Shown: positions 8,077 through 17,597, counted from the stretch's first letter. The stretch: 64,000 nucleotides of DNA from Epilithonimonas caeni DSM 17710 (GCF_000426465.1 NZ_AUFK01000018.1:124001-188000); one strand, 5' to 3'. The notes: a model not told the origin generated them from the letters alone. A program made the numbers and translations.

Positions 8077-9618
8077 TCAGAAAAAGTCCATCCAATCACT
8101 TTTTTCACTCGTATCGCAGATCGCATTGATATTTCTATGATGATTCATAGATGCAATAAGCGTTACAACTTCCTGCCTTACAATTTCTATCGAGTTATCT
8201 GTCAGCTCCTGATTGAAACCGGCATCATTCAGCTCTGTCAAATCATTTACTGTAACAATTCTTGAAATGATTTTCCCCAGGTCGATCATTTTTCTTTGAG
8301 AAAGTGGTGCATTAATAGTAAAATTCAATTCCTTTGAATACAACTTAGCAGCATCCTTAGTAATTTCATTAATAGAAAGATAATCAGCCAGATTATCCAT
8401 CTTCTTCTTTTTCATATCTTTTAAAACACCTTCAGAGATCTGCGTATAGAGCATTTCATTAGAACCTTCAAAAATCTGAAAAGGACGACTGTCCATAATA
8501 CCTCTTCCACCGATATGACTTAATCTATAACCTTTGGCTCCGGACAATTGCACCAAAATCTGGGCAGCTTCCTGCATCATATCTGTCACAAAAGCCTTCA
8601 TACTGTTTGCATGAACTCCGCTTCCGGATACATCTTTGTCAATCCCACTTATAAGTGTACTTTTTGCGCACATTGCCGAAGAAAGGGTAAAGAATGACTG
8701 CAATTTTGCCAATTGATACTGAACCTGATCCAGTGAGAATAAGTTGGAAGCTCCAACAATTCTCTCTTTACATTGGGTCATCGCTTCTTCCATCATTCTT
8801 TTTAAGAATCCCATTCCCATTCCCGGAAACTGCAATCTACTTCTGTGAAGCAGATCCAACATCAGTTTAAGACCCGTCGATTCCGGAATCAGTTTATTTT
8901 CTTCGGGAACTTTGATATCAAGTTTGTTAAGACCGTAAGGGATCATATATAAGCCTGCATTGTCATAATATTCCTGAACTTCGATATTTTGTTCCGGCTT
9001 ATGCGTATCTGCTATAAAGAAATCAACGTCTCTCGCAAGATTACCATCGGAATTGACATTTCTGGATGTTACCAACCAATAGTTGGCCAAACCTGTAAGA
9101 CCTTGCCAGTGTTTTGTTCCTTTGATGTGGTATTTGCGATCTTTAAGTTCGTTCTGAGTTCTCATACTAAGAGCATCGCTTCCATAATCCGGCTCTGTAA
9201 TCATCAATCCGCCCATTGCCCCAAAATCCAAGAAATGTTTGAAAATGTCACCTTTGATAATATTATTACCATATTTTGCCAAAGGTTCAAGGAACAAAGC
9301 TATATTGATCCCAAATGTAAGGGACAACGGTAGTGACTCATAAGAAGCAGCAGAAAGGATACCTAAGCATTCTTTTACCTTCACACCTCTTCCACCGAAT
9401 TCTTTCGGGATAGCAACAGAAAGTGGCTTCAAGTTCATTATCTCTTTCCAGACATTGGGAGGCAGGCCTCTGGAGAGACTAAGCTGATCGATGTTTTCTT
9501 TTTGAAACAAAGAGCCCAAAGAAGCTTTGAAACGAGAAAGGAATTCTCCATATGAAACTGTGGGAAAATCTAATGCTACTGCATTCATAACTATATAGAA
9601 TAAACTGCTGTATGCCAT
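8077..9618 (-). CDS. Acyl-CoA dehydrogenase family protein
   Basis: 513 residues, flavin-dependent. The middle domain carries the family stretch MITEPDYGSDALSMRTQ near residue 137 and HWQGLTG near 167. The C-terminal helical domain ends in IFEGSNEMLYTQ, containing the position of the catalytic Glu. Members oxidise acyl-CoA thioesters to enoyl-CoA with FAD, but this sequence diverges from typical beta-oxidation enzymes and has an extra ~90-residue C-terminal tail, so the substrate is uncertain. An ATG at 9588 (MNAVALD) is an equally plausible start, giving 503 residues. It stands alone, without other beta-oxidation genes. Confidence 0.85.
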   Translation of the reverse strand: MAYSSLFYIVMNAVALDFPTVSYGEFLSRFKASLGSLFQKENIDQLSLSRGLPPNVWKEIMNLKPLSVAIPKEFGGRGVKVKECLGILSAASYESLPLSLTFGINIALFLEPLAKYGNNIIKGDIFKHFLDFGAMGGLMITEPDYGSDALSMRTQNELKDRKYHIKGTKHWQGLTGLANYWLVTSRNVNSDGNLARDVDFFIADTHKPEQNIEVQEYYDNAGLYMIPYGLNKLDIKVPEENKLIPESTGLKLMLDLLHRSRLQFPGMGMGFLKRMMEEAMTQCKERIVGASNLFSLDQVQYQLAKLQSFFTLSSAMCAKSTLISGIDKDVSGSGVHANSMKAFVTDMMQEAAQILVQLSGAKGYRLSHIGGRGIMDSRPFQIFEGSNEMLYTQISEGVLKDMKKKKMDNLADYLSINEITKDAAKLYSKELNFTINAPLSQRKMIDLGKIISRIVTVNDLTELNDAGFNQELTDNSIEIVRQEVVTLIASMNHHRNINAICDTSEKSDWMDFF

Positions 9619-9858
9619 TTATACAACAAAAATTAAAGTGAAGCGAATGGCCACCGAATTTAATCACATTAAAATCAGCAGCTTCACACGTATATTATAA
9701 CGCTTCAAAGATACTATTAATTATCTATAGTTAATTTAGAAATCTTCACCAATTGAAAAGAGATCCTAATTCTATAAGGTTTTCTTAGTAATCTTATTGA
9801 TTCAAGTAACTGCTGTCAGGATCTCTATAAATCCGGAAGGAACCTTTACGATTAAAAC

Positions 9859-10080
9859 CTATCTTACAGAATCTCTTCTGCCGCCAGGTGTCGTTTTACT
9901 ACTGTCTGACACAGGTCCGGAAGCAGAAGTTGTCGTACTATCTGTCTGTGGCGCAGGATTTGGGATTGCGACGGTACTGTCAGAAGTCAGGAGGTCATTA
10001 GGCATCGAATTTTCGGTAGTGTCTTTTTTTGAACAACTAATGATGAATAGAACGATCATCGGTAAGAATAACTTTTTCAT
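9859..10080 (-). CDS. Small predicted lipoprotein
   Basis: 73 residues with a type II signal peptide: MKKLFLPMIVLFIISC, in which Cys16 is the lipobox cysteine. SKKD follows, resembling the charged lipoprotein export signal that sends flavobacterial lipoproteins to the cell surface. The mature part is low complexity (Ser, Thr, Pro, Asp) without a recognisable domain. Monocistronic, function unknown. The antisense frame over the same region looks like a shadow. Confidence 0.7.
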   Translation of the reverse strand: MKKLFLPMIVLFIISCSKKDTTENSMPNDLLTSDSTVAIPNPAPQTDSTTTSASGPVSDSSKTTPGGRRDSVR

Positions 10081-10294
10081 AATAATTTATTTTTAGGTAT
10101 TCTTCAAAGTTACCGCAATCGAAGTCTAAAACTTATGACCTGCATCATAATAAAGAAATAGGTTGTCGATTAATTTCGCATACCGAAAACAGGACTTAAA
10201 AGGATACGAGAAGCTAATTGGCATAGGATTTATTATATATTGAGCTAATTGCCTCCTGATTAATTCATTAAACCAAACTAAATATCATAATAAA

Positions 10295-10888
10295 ATGATC
10301 GCGGAAGAAATACTATTATCATACGGTGCAGAATTTGAAAATTTCAAACGTGGCGACATTATTTTCAGTGAAGGAGATTCCCCAAAATATTATTATCAGA
10401 TCGTAAAGGGACGGATAAAGCTCAATCATTATAATGAAGCCGGAAAAGAATTGATATTAGCAATTCTTCAGCCAGGGCTAAGTGTTTGCGAACTCTTGCT
10501 TTTTATTGATAAAAAATACCCAGTGAATGCCGTGGTTTTTGAAGAAAGTACTGTACTGAAGTTGTCAAAGGCAAAGTTTATAAAAATGCTGGATGACCAT
10601 CCCAGGCTTTCAAGAGATGTTAATAAGTTCCTCTCGGAACGGCTATATTACAAATTTGTAATGTTGGAAAACAATGCTTCTCTGCAGGCAGATGTCAGGA
10701 TCAAAGGTGTTTTGGACTATCATAAAAGTTTCAGTCCGGACAGGAGTATGTATTCTTATCAGGTTCCATTGACCAGACAACAGCTGGCCTCGATAACTGG
10801 GCTACGAGTGGAAACTGTTATCCGAACTATTAAAAATCTCGAGAAGCAGGAGCTGCTTAAGATCATAGACAGGAATATTTATTATTAA
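10295..10888 (+). CDS. Crp/Fnr-family transcriptional regulator
   Basis: 197 residues. The N-terminal cyclic-nucleotide-binding-type beta-roll spans about residues 15-115 (FKRGDIIFSEGDSP, GKELILAILQPG). The C-terminal winged HTH contains LTRQQLASITGLRVETVIRTI near 155-175. No cysteine cluster typical of Fnr is present, so it is not an obvious oxygen sensor. It is followed by a terminator and lies near the catalase gene, but a regulatory link is only a guess. Confidence 0.88.
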   Translation: MIAEEILLSYGAEFENFKRGDIIFSEGDSPKYYYQIVKGRIKLNHYNEAGKELILAILQPGLSVCELLLFIDKKYPVNAVVFEESTVLKLSKAKFIKMLDDHPRLSRDVNKFLSERLYYKFVMLENNASLQADVRIKGVLDYHKSFSPDRSMYSYQVPLTRQQLASITGLRVETVIRTIKNLEKQELLKIIDRNIYY

Positions 10889-10910
10889 TTAAGATCATAA
10901 AAAAAACAGA

Positions 10911-10942
10911 GATCCCACTTGTGAAAGCGGGATCCTCTTTTT
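10911..10942 (+). terminator. Intrinsic terminator after the Crp/Fnr gene
   Basis: GATCCCACTT pairs with AAAGCGGGATC across a GTG loop with one mismatch, followed by CTCTTTTT. Confidence 0.75.
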
Positions 10943-10971
10943 GAAAATTTAAATTTATATGTAATTATCAA

Positions 10972-11160
<189 letters not shown>

Positions 11161-11291
11161 TCAAATTGTTGATTTTCCAATTACATCAGGGATCCAGAAC
11201 GACTTTTACACACCCATACTTCCGATCTCATCCGTGGTTTGTATGTGCTTTTCCATAATATAATTCTAATGTTTATGATGTGACCTGATTT

Positions 11292-13442
11292 CTATGCCGG
11301 ATTATTTCTATCCTTTTCCAATTCCCAAACACGGTGATTGGCTATGGCCTTGATGAAAGATTCATCAGAATTATTGCTTTCCGAAGTAATGATCGCCGGA
11401 TCTTCGTGCTTTTTACTTTTCACGTTGCTTGCATTATAAATCCCATCTGTTTCTTTTCCAAAATAGATCGCTTTACAATGTTTATAAGCTTCGTTCACAA
11501 ATAAAAGTGTTCCCGGCTTGTTATCCTCATTCATCAGGTTTTCTGCAGAATTCTTACCACTACACAAATACAAAGCATCAAAGCATACGCTGGCTGTACT
11601 TGTAAGAGAATGTTTCGGCTCGAAAGTCGTTCCGTCGTCCGCTTTTACAGGCGCAAGACTTCCGGCAATGATCTGTACAACGGCTTCTTCTTTTTCAAGT
11701 TCTGATTTCAACTTTTTTACATCCTTAGCATTCACGCCATTTTCCATAATAAAGCCGATCACACGGCTTTTTATGGTATCCTTAACCGTATTTTTCATAC
11801 TCAAAGCATCAGAGCTTTTAGTTAAAGGTTCTTTTTCAGGACTTTGCAACGTTTTTGGATCGGCATCTGCAGGGATACTTCCGTTAGGTTGTTGTAATTT
11901 GGTTACATCGACACCTACTTTTTTAGCAACCAGTAATGCTAATTCTTTATTTATAAAATTTAATTGACCAACGACTCTCTCACGGATCGCAGGAATCGTT
12001 ACTTTTGATAATTCAAAGATCAATGCATTCTGAAGGTGTGTTTTCTCAGGTTCCGACTGGCTGTTATAAAATAATTTAGCCTGAGAATAATGGTCCACAA
12101 AACCTTGGCTTCTTGCTCTGATTTTCTGTCCATCCACTCGTTCTTCCTGTGAAGTAAAACCACCGTCTTTCATCATCGCCTGGAATGGGCAGCCACCACC
12201 AATGGTATTTGGTTCATAGCTTACTTTCCCTTTGACGACCTGTTGGCGCATATGTCCGTCACGTTGATTATTATGAATCGTATTGATCGATCTGTTAATC
12301 GGGATTTCGTGGAAATTCGGTGATCCTAATCTTGATAACTGTGTATCTGTATAAGAAAACAATCTGCCTTGTAGAAGCGGGTCATTCGTAAAATCTATCC
12401 CCGGAACCAAATGTCCCGGGTGGAAGGCGATCTGTTCTGTTTCTGCAAAAAAGTTATCCGGATTCCTGTTCAGAGTTAAAGTTCCGACCAATTCTACCGG
12501 CACTTCTTCTTCGGGGACCAGTTTGGTAGGATCGAGCAGATCGAAATCAAATTTATGCTCATCCTCTTCAGGAATAATTTGTACTCCAAAATCCCATTCC
12601 GGGAAAGCTCCGTTTTCAATGGCCTCCCAGAGATCTCTTCTGTGAAAATCCGAATCTTTTCCTGAAATTTTAGTCGCTTCATCCCAAGCTACGGAATGAA
12701 CACCCAATTTTGGTTTAAAATGAAATTTCACAAAATGCATTTTTCCTTTATCATTGATAAATTTAAACGTGTGAACACCAAATCCCTCCATCATTCTGTA
12801 ACTTCTCGGAATTGCCCTGTCACTCATTGCCCACATGATCATATGCATGCTTTCCGGCATCAGGGAAATAAAATCCCAAAAAGTATCGTGTGCAGATGCA
12901 GCCTGTGGAATGGCATTATCCGGTTCGGGTTTTACAGCGTGGATCAGGTCAGGAAATTTCATCGCATCTTGTATAAAAAACACAGGAATATTATTTCCGA
13001 CCAAATCATAGTTCCCTTCTTCCGTATAAAATTTAATGGCAAAACCTCTTACGTCTCTGGCAAGATCCGTGCTTCCTGCACTTCCTGCAACGGTAGAAAA
13101 ACGCACAAAAACAGGGGTTTCTTTACCTTCTTCGGACAAAAACTTTGCTTTGGTGTATTTGGCCAGGCTTTTATTGATCTTAAAAACTCCGTGTGCTCCG
13201 GAGCCGCGTGCGTGTACAATTCTTTCCGGAATTCTCTCGTGATCAAAATGTGTGATCTTTTCTCTCAGAATAAAATCTTCCAACAGACTCGGTCCTCTTT
13301 CCCCTGACTTCAAAGAATCTTGATTATTGTTGATTTTTAATCCCTGGTTGGTCGTTAGCATCTCACCAGAGTTGTCTGTTGTGTGATCCTGGAGTTGATC
13401 GACTTTAATATTCGTACTTTTTTCATTTTTACTATTTTTCAT
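11292..13442 (-). CDS. katE: Large-subunit (HPII-type) catalase
   Basis: 716 residues, the long monofunctional catalase class. The N-terminal core has the catalytic His in RIVHARGSGAHG, the active-site Asn in LVGNNIPVFFIQD, and the heme-ligand Tyr in RLFSYTDTQLSRLG. The extra ~150 C-terminal residues form the flavodoxin/class I glutamine amidotransferase-like domain of HPII enzymes (FIMENGVN, ALYLCSGKNS). It decomposes hydrogen peroxide in the cytosol. A TATCTTTG box lies ~65 bp upstream of the ATG, supporting a dedicated stress promoter. Confidence 0.96.
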   Translation of the reverse strand: MKNSKNEKSTNIKVDQLQDHTTDNSGEMLTTNQGLKINNNQDSLKSGERGPSLLEDFILREKITHFDHERIPERIVHARGSGAHGVFKINKSLAKYTKAKFLSEEGKETPVFVRFSTVAGSAGSTDLARDVRGFAIKFYTEEGNYDLVGNNIPVFFIQDAMKFPDLIHAVKPEPDNAIPQAASAHDTFWDFISLMPESMHMIMWAMSDRAIPRSYRMMEGFGVHTFKFINDKGKMHFVKFHFKPKLGVHSVAWDEATKISGKDSDFHRRDLWEAIENGAFPEWDFGVQIIPEEDEHKFDFDLLDPTKLVPEEEVPVELVGTLTLNRNPDNFFAETEQIAFHPGHLVPGIDFTNDPLLQGRLFSYTDTQLSRLGSPNFHEIPINRSINTIHNNQRDGHMRQQVVKGKVSYEPNTIGGGCPFQAMMKDGGFTSQEERVDGQKIRARSQGFVDHYSQAKLFYNSQSEPEKTHLQNALIFELSKVTIPAIRERVVGQLNFINKELALLVAKKVGVDVTKLQQPNGSIPADADPKTLQSPEKEPLTKSSDALSMKNTVKDTIKSRVIGFIMENGVNAKDVKKLKSELEKEEAVVQIIAGSLAPVKADDGTTFEPKHSLTSTASVCFDALYLCSGKNSAENLMNEDNKPGTLLFVNEAYKHCKAIYFGKETDGIYNASNVKSKKHEDPAIITSESNNSDESFIKAIANHRVWELEKDRNNPA

Positions 13443-13503
13443 ACTAACTTATTTTGATTTTTATTCTTTATTGATCTTTAAAGATTGTTGGCTTGGTATA
13501 ACT

Positions 13504-13511
13504 CAAAGATA
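13504..13511 (-). promoter_or_regulatory. -7 box of the catalase promoter
   Basis: TATCTTTG on the minus strand, full match to TAnnTTTG. No TTG at canonical spacing. A TTATGA-N6-TCATAA dyad lies just upstream (about 13530-13547) and could be an operator. Confidence 0.55.
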
Positions 13512-13646
13512 GAATGAAGTTCGAAAATGGTTTATGATTTGAGTCATAACACTCAATTAAGTGACGATTCAGAAGGATTGACATCCTTGGTACTATAGAT
13601 TCTATAGGCAAGGATTTTCAGTATCAACGAAAAAAAAGACTTTTCT

Positions 13647-14105
13647 TTATTTGAAATGATAGAGAAAGACCACATCACCAGTGTACGCAGGTTTAGACTC
13701 GCCCTTGATCATGAGCTTGGCCCCGACAATAACTTTGACCGTACCACGCAGATCTTTAACAGATCTGATCGTGGCCTGAAGCGAAACTTCGGAATCTACT
13801 TTTACAGGAACACCAAATCTGAAATTTTCTATCCCATAATTGATCTCAAGACTTACATTCTTTACTTCAACGATCTGCTTCCAAAGATAAGGAATGAGGG
13901 ACAGCGTCAAATAGCCGTGCGCTATCGTTGATCTGTAAGGCCCTTCCGCCAATGCTTTCTGATGATCTACGTGTATCCACTGATGGTCCAATGTGGCATC
14001 TGCAAATCTGTTGATCTGAGCCTGATCGATGGTATGCCAGGAAGAGCTGCCAACCATAACTCCCTCCAGCGATTTATATTTTTCGTAATTGTTGATGATA
14101 ACCAT
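13647..14105 (-). CDS. MaoC-family (R)-hydratase-like protein
   Basis: 152-residue hot-dog fold protein. The hydratase-2 motif is clear: RFADATLDHQWIHVDH near residues 32-47 holds the catalytic Asp and His, followed by the STIAHGYLTLSL stretch. MaoC dehydratases hydrate trans-2-enoyl-CoA to (R)-3-hydroxyacyl-CoA in fatty acid or polyester metabolism. Single gene, not adjacent to other lipid genes, so the pathway is unclear. Confidence 0.88.
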   Translation of the reverse strand: MVIINNYEKYKSLEGVMVGSSSWHTIDQAQINRFADATLDHQWIHVDHQKALAEGPYRSTIAHGYLTLSLIPYLWKQIVEVKNVSLEINYGIENFRFGVPVKVDSEVSLQATIRSVKDLRGTVKVIVGAKLMIKGESKPAYTGDVVFLYHFK

Positions 14106-14172
14106 TAAGCATTACTTGATTTAATTATTGATAAGTCTTCAGGAATTCAGTTAATTGACCGGCATAGGCGTC

Positions 14173-14199
14173 AAAAAACCTCTCACATAAAGTGAGAGG
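14173..14199 (-). terminator. Intrinsic terminator of the small cold-shock gene
   Basis: CCTCTCAC (14179-14186) and GTGAGAGG (14192-14199) form a perfect 8-bp stem with a 5-nt loop; on the minus strand six T residues follow. Confidence 0.88.
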
Positions 14200-14241
14200 C
14201 TGATATAAATATAACGAGTATTATTAGTAATACTGATTAGT

Positions 14242-14436
14242 TTATGCCAATTTCACATTGATAGCGTTCAAACCTCTATCGCTCTTTTGTACCTCAAAAA
14301 CAACCTGGTCGTTCTCACGGATTGATTTTGAATCAAGTCCTGAAGAATGTACAAATATGTCTGCGCCACCTTCTGATGGAGCTATAAACCCGAAGCCTTT
14401 TGCTTCATTGAAAAATTTTACTGTGCCTTTTTGCAT
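14242..14436 (-). CDS. Cold-shock protein (CspA family)
   Basis: 64 residues, a single OB-fold domain. It starts MQKGTVKFFNEAKGFGFIAP with RNP1 KGFGFI, and RNP2 DIFVH is near residue 26. This is the canonical RNA-chaperone size and layout. It is monocistronic, with a terminator directly downstream. A long 5' region is likely, as the upstream gap is over 600 bp. Confidence 0.95.
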   Translation of the reverse strand: MQKGTVKFFNEAKGFGFIAPSEGGADIFVHSSGLDSKSIRENDQVVFEVQKSDRGLNAINVKLA

Positions 14437-15054
14437 TGTAATAAATATTGAAATTAAATATGATGATATCTGTACACTTTACAGATCCCATTTTAGAAAA
14501 TAAAGTATGTTTTAGAGGATAAACAAATCAGGATCTACTGTTTATCAGCTTCTTTGCTTAGCTCCGCAATGATCTATTTAAAAGCAAAATAGCAATGGTC
14601 GGCCTGCAATGACGTATCATTTCCTATAATCAACAGGAGCAAGACTCTCGTTATTATCAAAAATCGGATTAATAATTTGGGTATCTGGAGAAGCAAGACT
14701 GATCAATCTAAATGAATCAGTTTTAGCGAAGGCAGGAACCTGTCTTATGAACACTTTGCAAATGTACGGGAAAAGAAATTAAAAACAATAAATATAATTG
14801 ATTGATTTTCATTGTTTTATTTGTACATTACGCACATGATAGATCTGCAAAATGCGGACGATCATGCTGCATATTTTTCATAAAAAAATAAACAAGAGCA
14901 AGGTTTTCTAGCTCTTGTTTTTATAAATTAAATTTAAATTACTGCTGATAATCAAATCATTGACATTGAAAAATTAAGTATCACTAAGTTTAACAATAAA
15001 AGCGTAAGATTCAATATAATCAATAATTGCAAGTTCAATATTAGTTTAATACAT
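14437..15054. other. Long intergenic region with a terminator-like hairpin
   Basis: It contains a 9-bp perfect hairpin, AACAAGAGC (14891-14899) with GCTCTTGTT (14911-14919), flanked by A and T runs (bidirectional). A 15-codon ORF on the plus strand (about 14838-14885) ends just before it. The hairpin neighbourhood is ~75% alike to 48040-48089 near locus 2, so this may be a dispersed element or a small RNA. On the minus strand a ~45-codon open stretch (about 14625-14775) lacks an ATG and is not called. Confidence 0.45.
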
Positions 15055-15480
15055 TCATGGGCTGAAAATAGAATTCCAATCTTCGAATTTTAAGTCGGAC
15101 AGCCGATTTTTGTTCAAACTGTCAAGAAAAGCTTGATAAGCAATATCTAAAAAGGATTTTAATTTACAGTTATGAGATGAGAACACACAAGGTTTTGAAA
15201 TACAGCTTATCACAGGTGTTTCGTCCTGTTCCAATAAGTTGATAAGATCACCAAGTCTCATTTGAGTCGCTTTTTCTGATATTAAAATGCCTCCGTTTTT
15301 ACCTCTTTTTGTTAAGACCAGTCCATTATTCGATAAAAACTGAACCACCTTGACCAGATGATTTCGTGAAATATTGAACCGTTCCGTCAATTCATCCAAT
15401 GAGCTTGAATCGGTATTATTCTTTTTATTCAAATACATCAGGACACGCATACTGAAATCGGTAAAATGGTTCAATCTCAT
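15055..15480 (-). CDS. nsrR: Rrf2-family nitric-oxide-sensing repressor (NsrR-like)
   Basis: 141 residues. N-terminal winged HTH (FNISRNHLVKVVQFLSNNG) and a cluster of three cysteines in ISCISKPCVFSSHNCKL (about residues 93-107), the spacing expected for an Fe-S cluster ligand set in NsrR. NO would damage the cluster and release DNA. It lies 12 bp downstream of hmp in one operon, giving autoregulation. The operator candidate is the palindrome at 16729-16767. IscR is an alternative, but context strongly favours NsrR. Confidence 0.87.
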   Translation of the reverse strand: MRLNHFTDFSMRVLMYLNKKNNTDSSSLDELTERFNISRNHLVKVVQFLSNNGLVLTKRGKNGGILISEKATQMRLGDLINLLEQDETPVISCISKPCVFSSHNCKLKSFLDIAYQAFLDSLNKNRLSDLKFEDWNSIFSP

Positions 15481-15492
15481 CTTTTATATTTA

Positions 15493-16695
15493 TTAGTTGA
15501 GGTGTAATAGTTGAGGTCCAAATTCTTCATAAAATATCTTATCTCTACTAACCCCAAGTGTGATCAAGGAGTTATAATGGGCTTTTATAAATGGTTCTGG
15601 TCCACAAATATAATATTTTGCTCCATTGATAATAATTTTAGCTTCAAGTGCATTCAAATCGATTCTTCCTCTTCGTACAACCTCGTTTTCAAATTCTGTC
15701 TCTTCATAAAAAACAAAAGACGAAAGCCAATCATTCCTTTGCTGTAGTAATTCTACCTCGGACTTAAAAGTATGAGACTCTTCATTCCTGCATCCATGCA
15801 CCCATACAACATTGTTGCCCATACCGGAGTTGCTGCATGCTCCTAGAATACTCATCATTGGTGTGACACCTACCCCGCCGCTTATCAGCACCAATGTATC
15901 ATCAGAAACAACATCAGCATAAAAAGTCCCGGATGGTGAACTTACCCAGATCTCATCACCAATTACCTTTTCATGCATATGATTGGACACCATGCCATCT
16001 GGGATTCTATCCTTTCCTATTTCTTTTTTCACTGATATTCTATAGTGGTTGGGAATAAATACGGAAGACAAACTGTATTGTCTGGGCTGCTCATATCCCA
16101 ATGACGGAATAAACATTTTAATGGTGATGTACTGTCCCGGGAAATACTGTGGTATATCTTTTTTATCTTTAGGTTCCAGATAGAATGATTTTATTTCTTT
16201 ACTTTCGTCTACTATGCTTGAAATAGTAAATGCTCTCCAACCTTTCCACCCGCCTTTTTTTGTCAGATTATTTTGGTATAATTTTTCTTCAATAGAGATC
16301 ATTATCGCTGCAAGTTCATTATATGCTTGTGTCCATGCCTCCATGATATCATCCGTAGCTTTATCTGCCAGCACTTCTTTTATTGATGCTAAAAGATGTG
16401 TTCCTACTATATCATACTGCTCGGGAGTTATATTGAGGCTTACATGTTTGTTGCCGATGGTCTCCAATGTCTCAATCAATATCCCCGGATTCTCAATATG
16501 CTCTGCATAGGCAAGCACTGCTCCCGCCAGTGCATTCTGCTGTTTTCCATTTGCTTGATTACCGATATTAAAAACATTCTTGAGCTCTGGGTTGTAAAAA
16601 AACATTCTCTTGTAAAAATGTTTTGTAAGGTCGAGACCATTTGTTTTTAGTGTCGGAACAGTGGCCTTGATAGATCTTTTTTGTTTAGAAGTCAT
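15493..16695 (-). CDS. hmp: Flavohemoprotein nitric oxide dioxygenase
   Basis: 400 residues in three modules: globin (about 1-140, with proximal-side NKHVSLNITPEQYDIVG), FAD-binding ferredoxin-reductase barrel (PRQYSLSS near 200), and NAD-binding domain (ISGGVGVTPMMSIL; C-terminal YICGPEPFI). It oxidises NO to nitrate with O2 and NAD(P)H. The ATG at 16695 is the start: the longer frame begins with a TTG that lies inside the promoter -7 box. First gene of hmp-nsrR. Confidence 0.95.
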   Translation of the reverse strand: MTSKQKRSIKATVPTLKTNGLDLTKHFYKRMFFYNPELKNVFNIGNQANGKQQNALAGAVLAYAEHIENPGILIETLETIGNKHVSLNITPEQYDIVGTHLLASIKEVLADKATDDIMEAWTQAYNELAAIMISIEEKLYQNNLTKKGGWKGWRAFTISSIVDESKEIKSFYLEPKDKKDIPQYFPGQYITIKMFIPSLGYEQPRQYSLSSVFIPNHYRISVKKEIGKDRIPDGMVSNHMHEKVIGDEIWVSSPSGTFYADVVSDDTLVLISGGVGVTPMMSILGACSNSGMGNNVVWVHGCRNEESHTFKSEVELLQQRNDWLSSFVFYEETEFENEVVRRGRIDLNALEAKIIINGAKYYICGPEPFIKAHYNSLITLGVSRDKIFYEEFGPQLLHLN

Positions 16696-16716
16696 TTTTT
16701 TGTGTTTAATTGTATG

Positions 16717-16724
16717 CAAAGATA
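16717..16724 (-). promoter_or_regulatory. -7 box of the hmp-nsrR promoter
   Basis: TATCTTTG on the minus strand, a full TAnnTTTG match 22 bp before the hmp ATG. It directly follows the 39-bp palindrome, so a repressor bound there would cover the -33 region. Confidence 0.7.
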
Positions 16725-16728
16725 TAAA

Positions 16729-16767
16729 AAAACTAATTGTTATATTTTAAATACAACAATTAGTTTT
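16729..16767. promoter_or_regulatory. Near-perfect 39-bp palindrome, candidate NsrR operator
   Basis: The arms (19 nt each around the T at 16748) read AAAACTAATTGTT-ATATTT and pair at 18 of 19 positions; the outer 13 bp are perfect. The central TATTTTAAATA resembles the A/T-rich NsrR consensus. It lies immediately upstream of the hmp -7 box. Confidence 0.75.
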
Positions 16768-16839
16768 CTTATCCAAAAAAGTTTATGTAATTAAAATTTA
16801 TGAACTCTATTTTTGATTGAATTGAGCCTCAATATTGTA

Positions 16840-17199
16840 TTATATCTTTTCCTTCCGGAAGTCCTGTCCTGATGTGGGCAAGAACAACCTTTTCCATTTT
16901 GTAACAGTATTCCTACTCAATTTGAAATGTTGTGCAAGCTGTATATTATTAAGCTTATGGACTTTCTGGTAATCCAGTATTTTCAGGATGGCCGATATGT
17001 CATAAGAACGATGCTTTTGATTGAATGCTTCCGTGGAGCGGTCCGGCAGACCAAAAATCCTGCGATTGAGCTCTATGATGTCCAATATGGAGAGGTTTTG
17101 TTTATCTAACAAGGTTTTGCATTCTTTTTTCCTATCAGGATATTTTTTATCTATGATATCGTTATAGATACGATGATAATCAGGATTTGATCCATTCAT
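16840..17199 (-). CDS. Small helix-turn-helix protein (transposase-type HTH)
   Basis: 119 residues. The C-terminal half (ISAILKILDYQKVHKLNN, AQHFKLSRNTVTKWKRLF) forms a homeodomain-like HTH as found in IS3-type orfA or regulators. The N-terminal half is charged and of unknown fold. No partner transposase or terminal repeats are seen, so it more likely acts as a DNA-binding regulator. It is the distal gene of surface locus 1, 180 bp after the 72-residue BamE-like gene. Confidence 0.65.
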   Translation of the reverse strand: MNGSNPDYHRIYNDIIDKKYPDRKKECKTLLDKQNLSILDIIELNRRIFGLPDRSTEAFNQKHRSYDISAILKILDYQKVHKLNNIQLAQHFKLSRNTVTKWKRLFLPTSGQDFRKEKI

Positions 17200-17378
17200 A
17201 ATATTTTGAAATTGACTCTATTTTACTTTGTGTTTAGAGAACCGGAAATAGTATGGTTTTCTACCAAACAATTGGTGTTGAAATAATATGTGTTGACCTT
17301 TGATGGATAGAAAATGAGTATCCAGTTCTTTCAATTTTTACTCTTTTAATCGATACTGAAGATATTTGTCCTTCATTT

Positions 17379-17597
17379 TCACATTCCAAGATAATAGTCT
17401 CTTACTTTTTCCTGAAAAAAGAATAGATGAAGTCTTTTTTTTATAAGCCCGAAGCAATATTTATCAATGACATAGATCCATTCATCATGACCTTTACGAT
17501 CTGGCTCGCCAAGTAGGGATTCAATTATTTCCATAGAGCTTCCGATCAGCATATCTTCTTCTATCATTATTTCTTTGAATTGTATTTGCTTATCCAT
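17379..17597 (-). CDS. BamE/SmpA-like small protein, CFGL type
   Basis: 72 residues, cytosolic (no signal peptide). Pattern IGSSMEIIESLLGEPD, then DEWIYVI, then KRLHLFFFQEKVRDYY resembles the compact alpha-alpha-beta-beta-beta BamE/SmpA fold. It is homologous to the 80-residue protein at 48840-49082 in locus 2 (shared RYCFGL/KYCFGL and the Y-x-G end). It overlaps the 3' end of the 146-residue HTH gene by 31 bp, implying coupled expression. Function unknown. Confidence 0.65.
   Translation of the reverse strand: MDKQIQFKEIMIEEDMLIGSSMEIIESLLGEPDRKGHDEWIYVIDKYCFGLIKKRLHLFFFQEKVRDYYLGM

Noticed and set aside
11198-11255. Minus-strand 16-codon ORF MEKHIQTTDEIGSMGV upstream of the small membrane protein
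   Set aside because: Too short, no conserved context or start signal.
12696-13307. 203-residue plus-strand frame
   Set aside because: Antisense to catalase; catalase signature is unmistakable on the minus strand.
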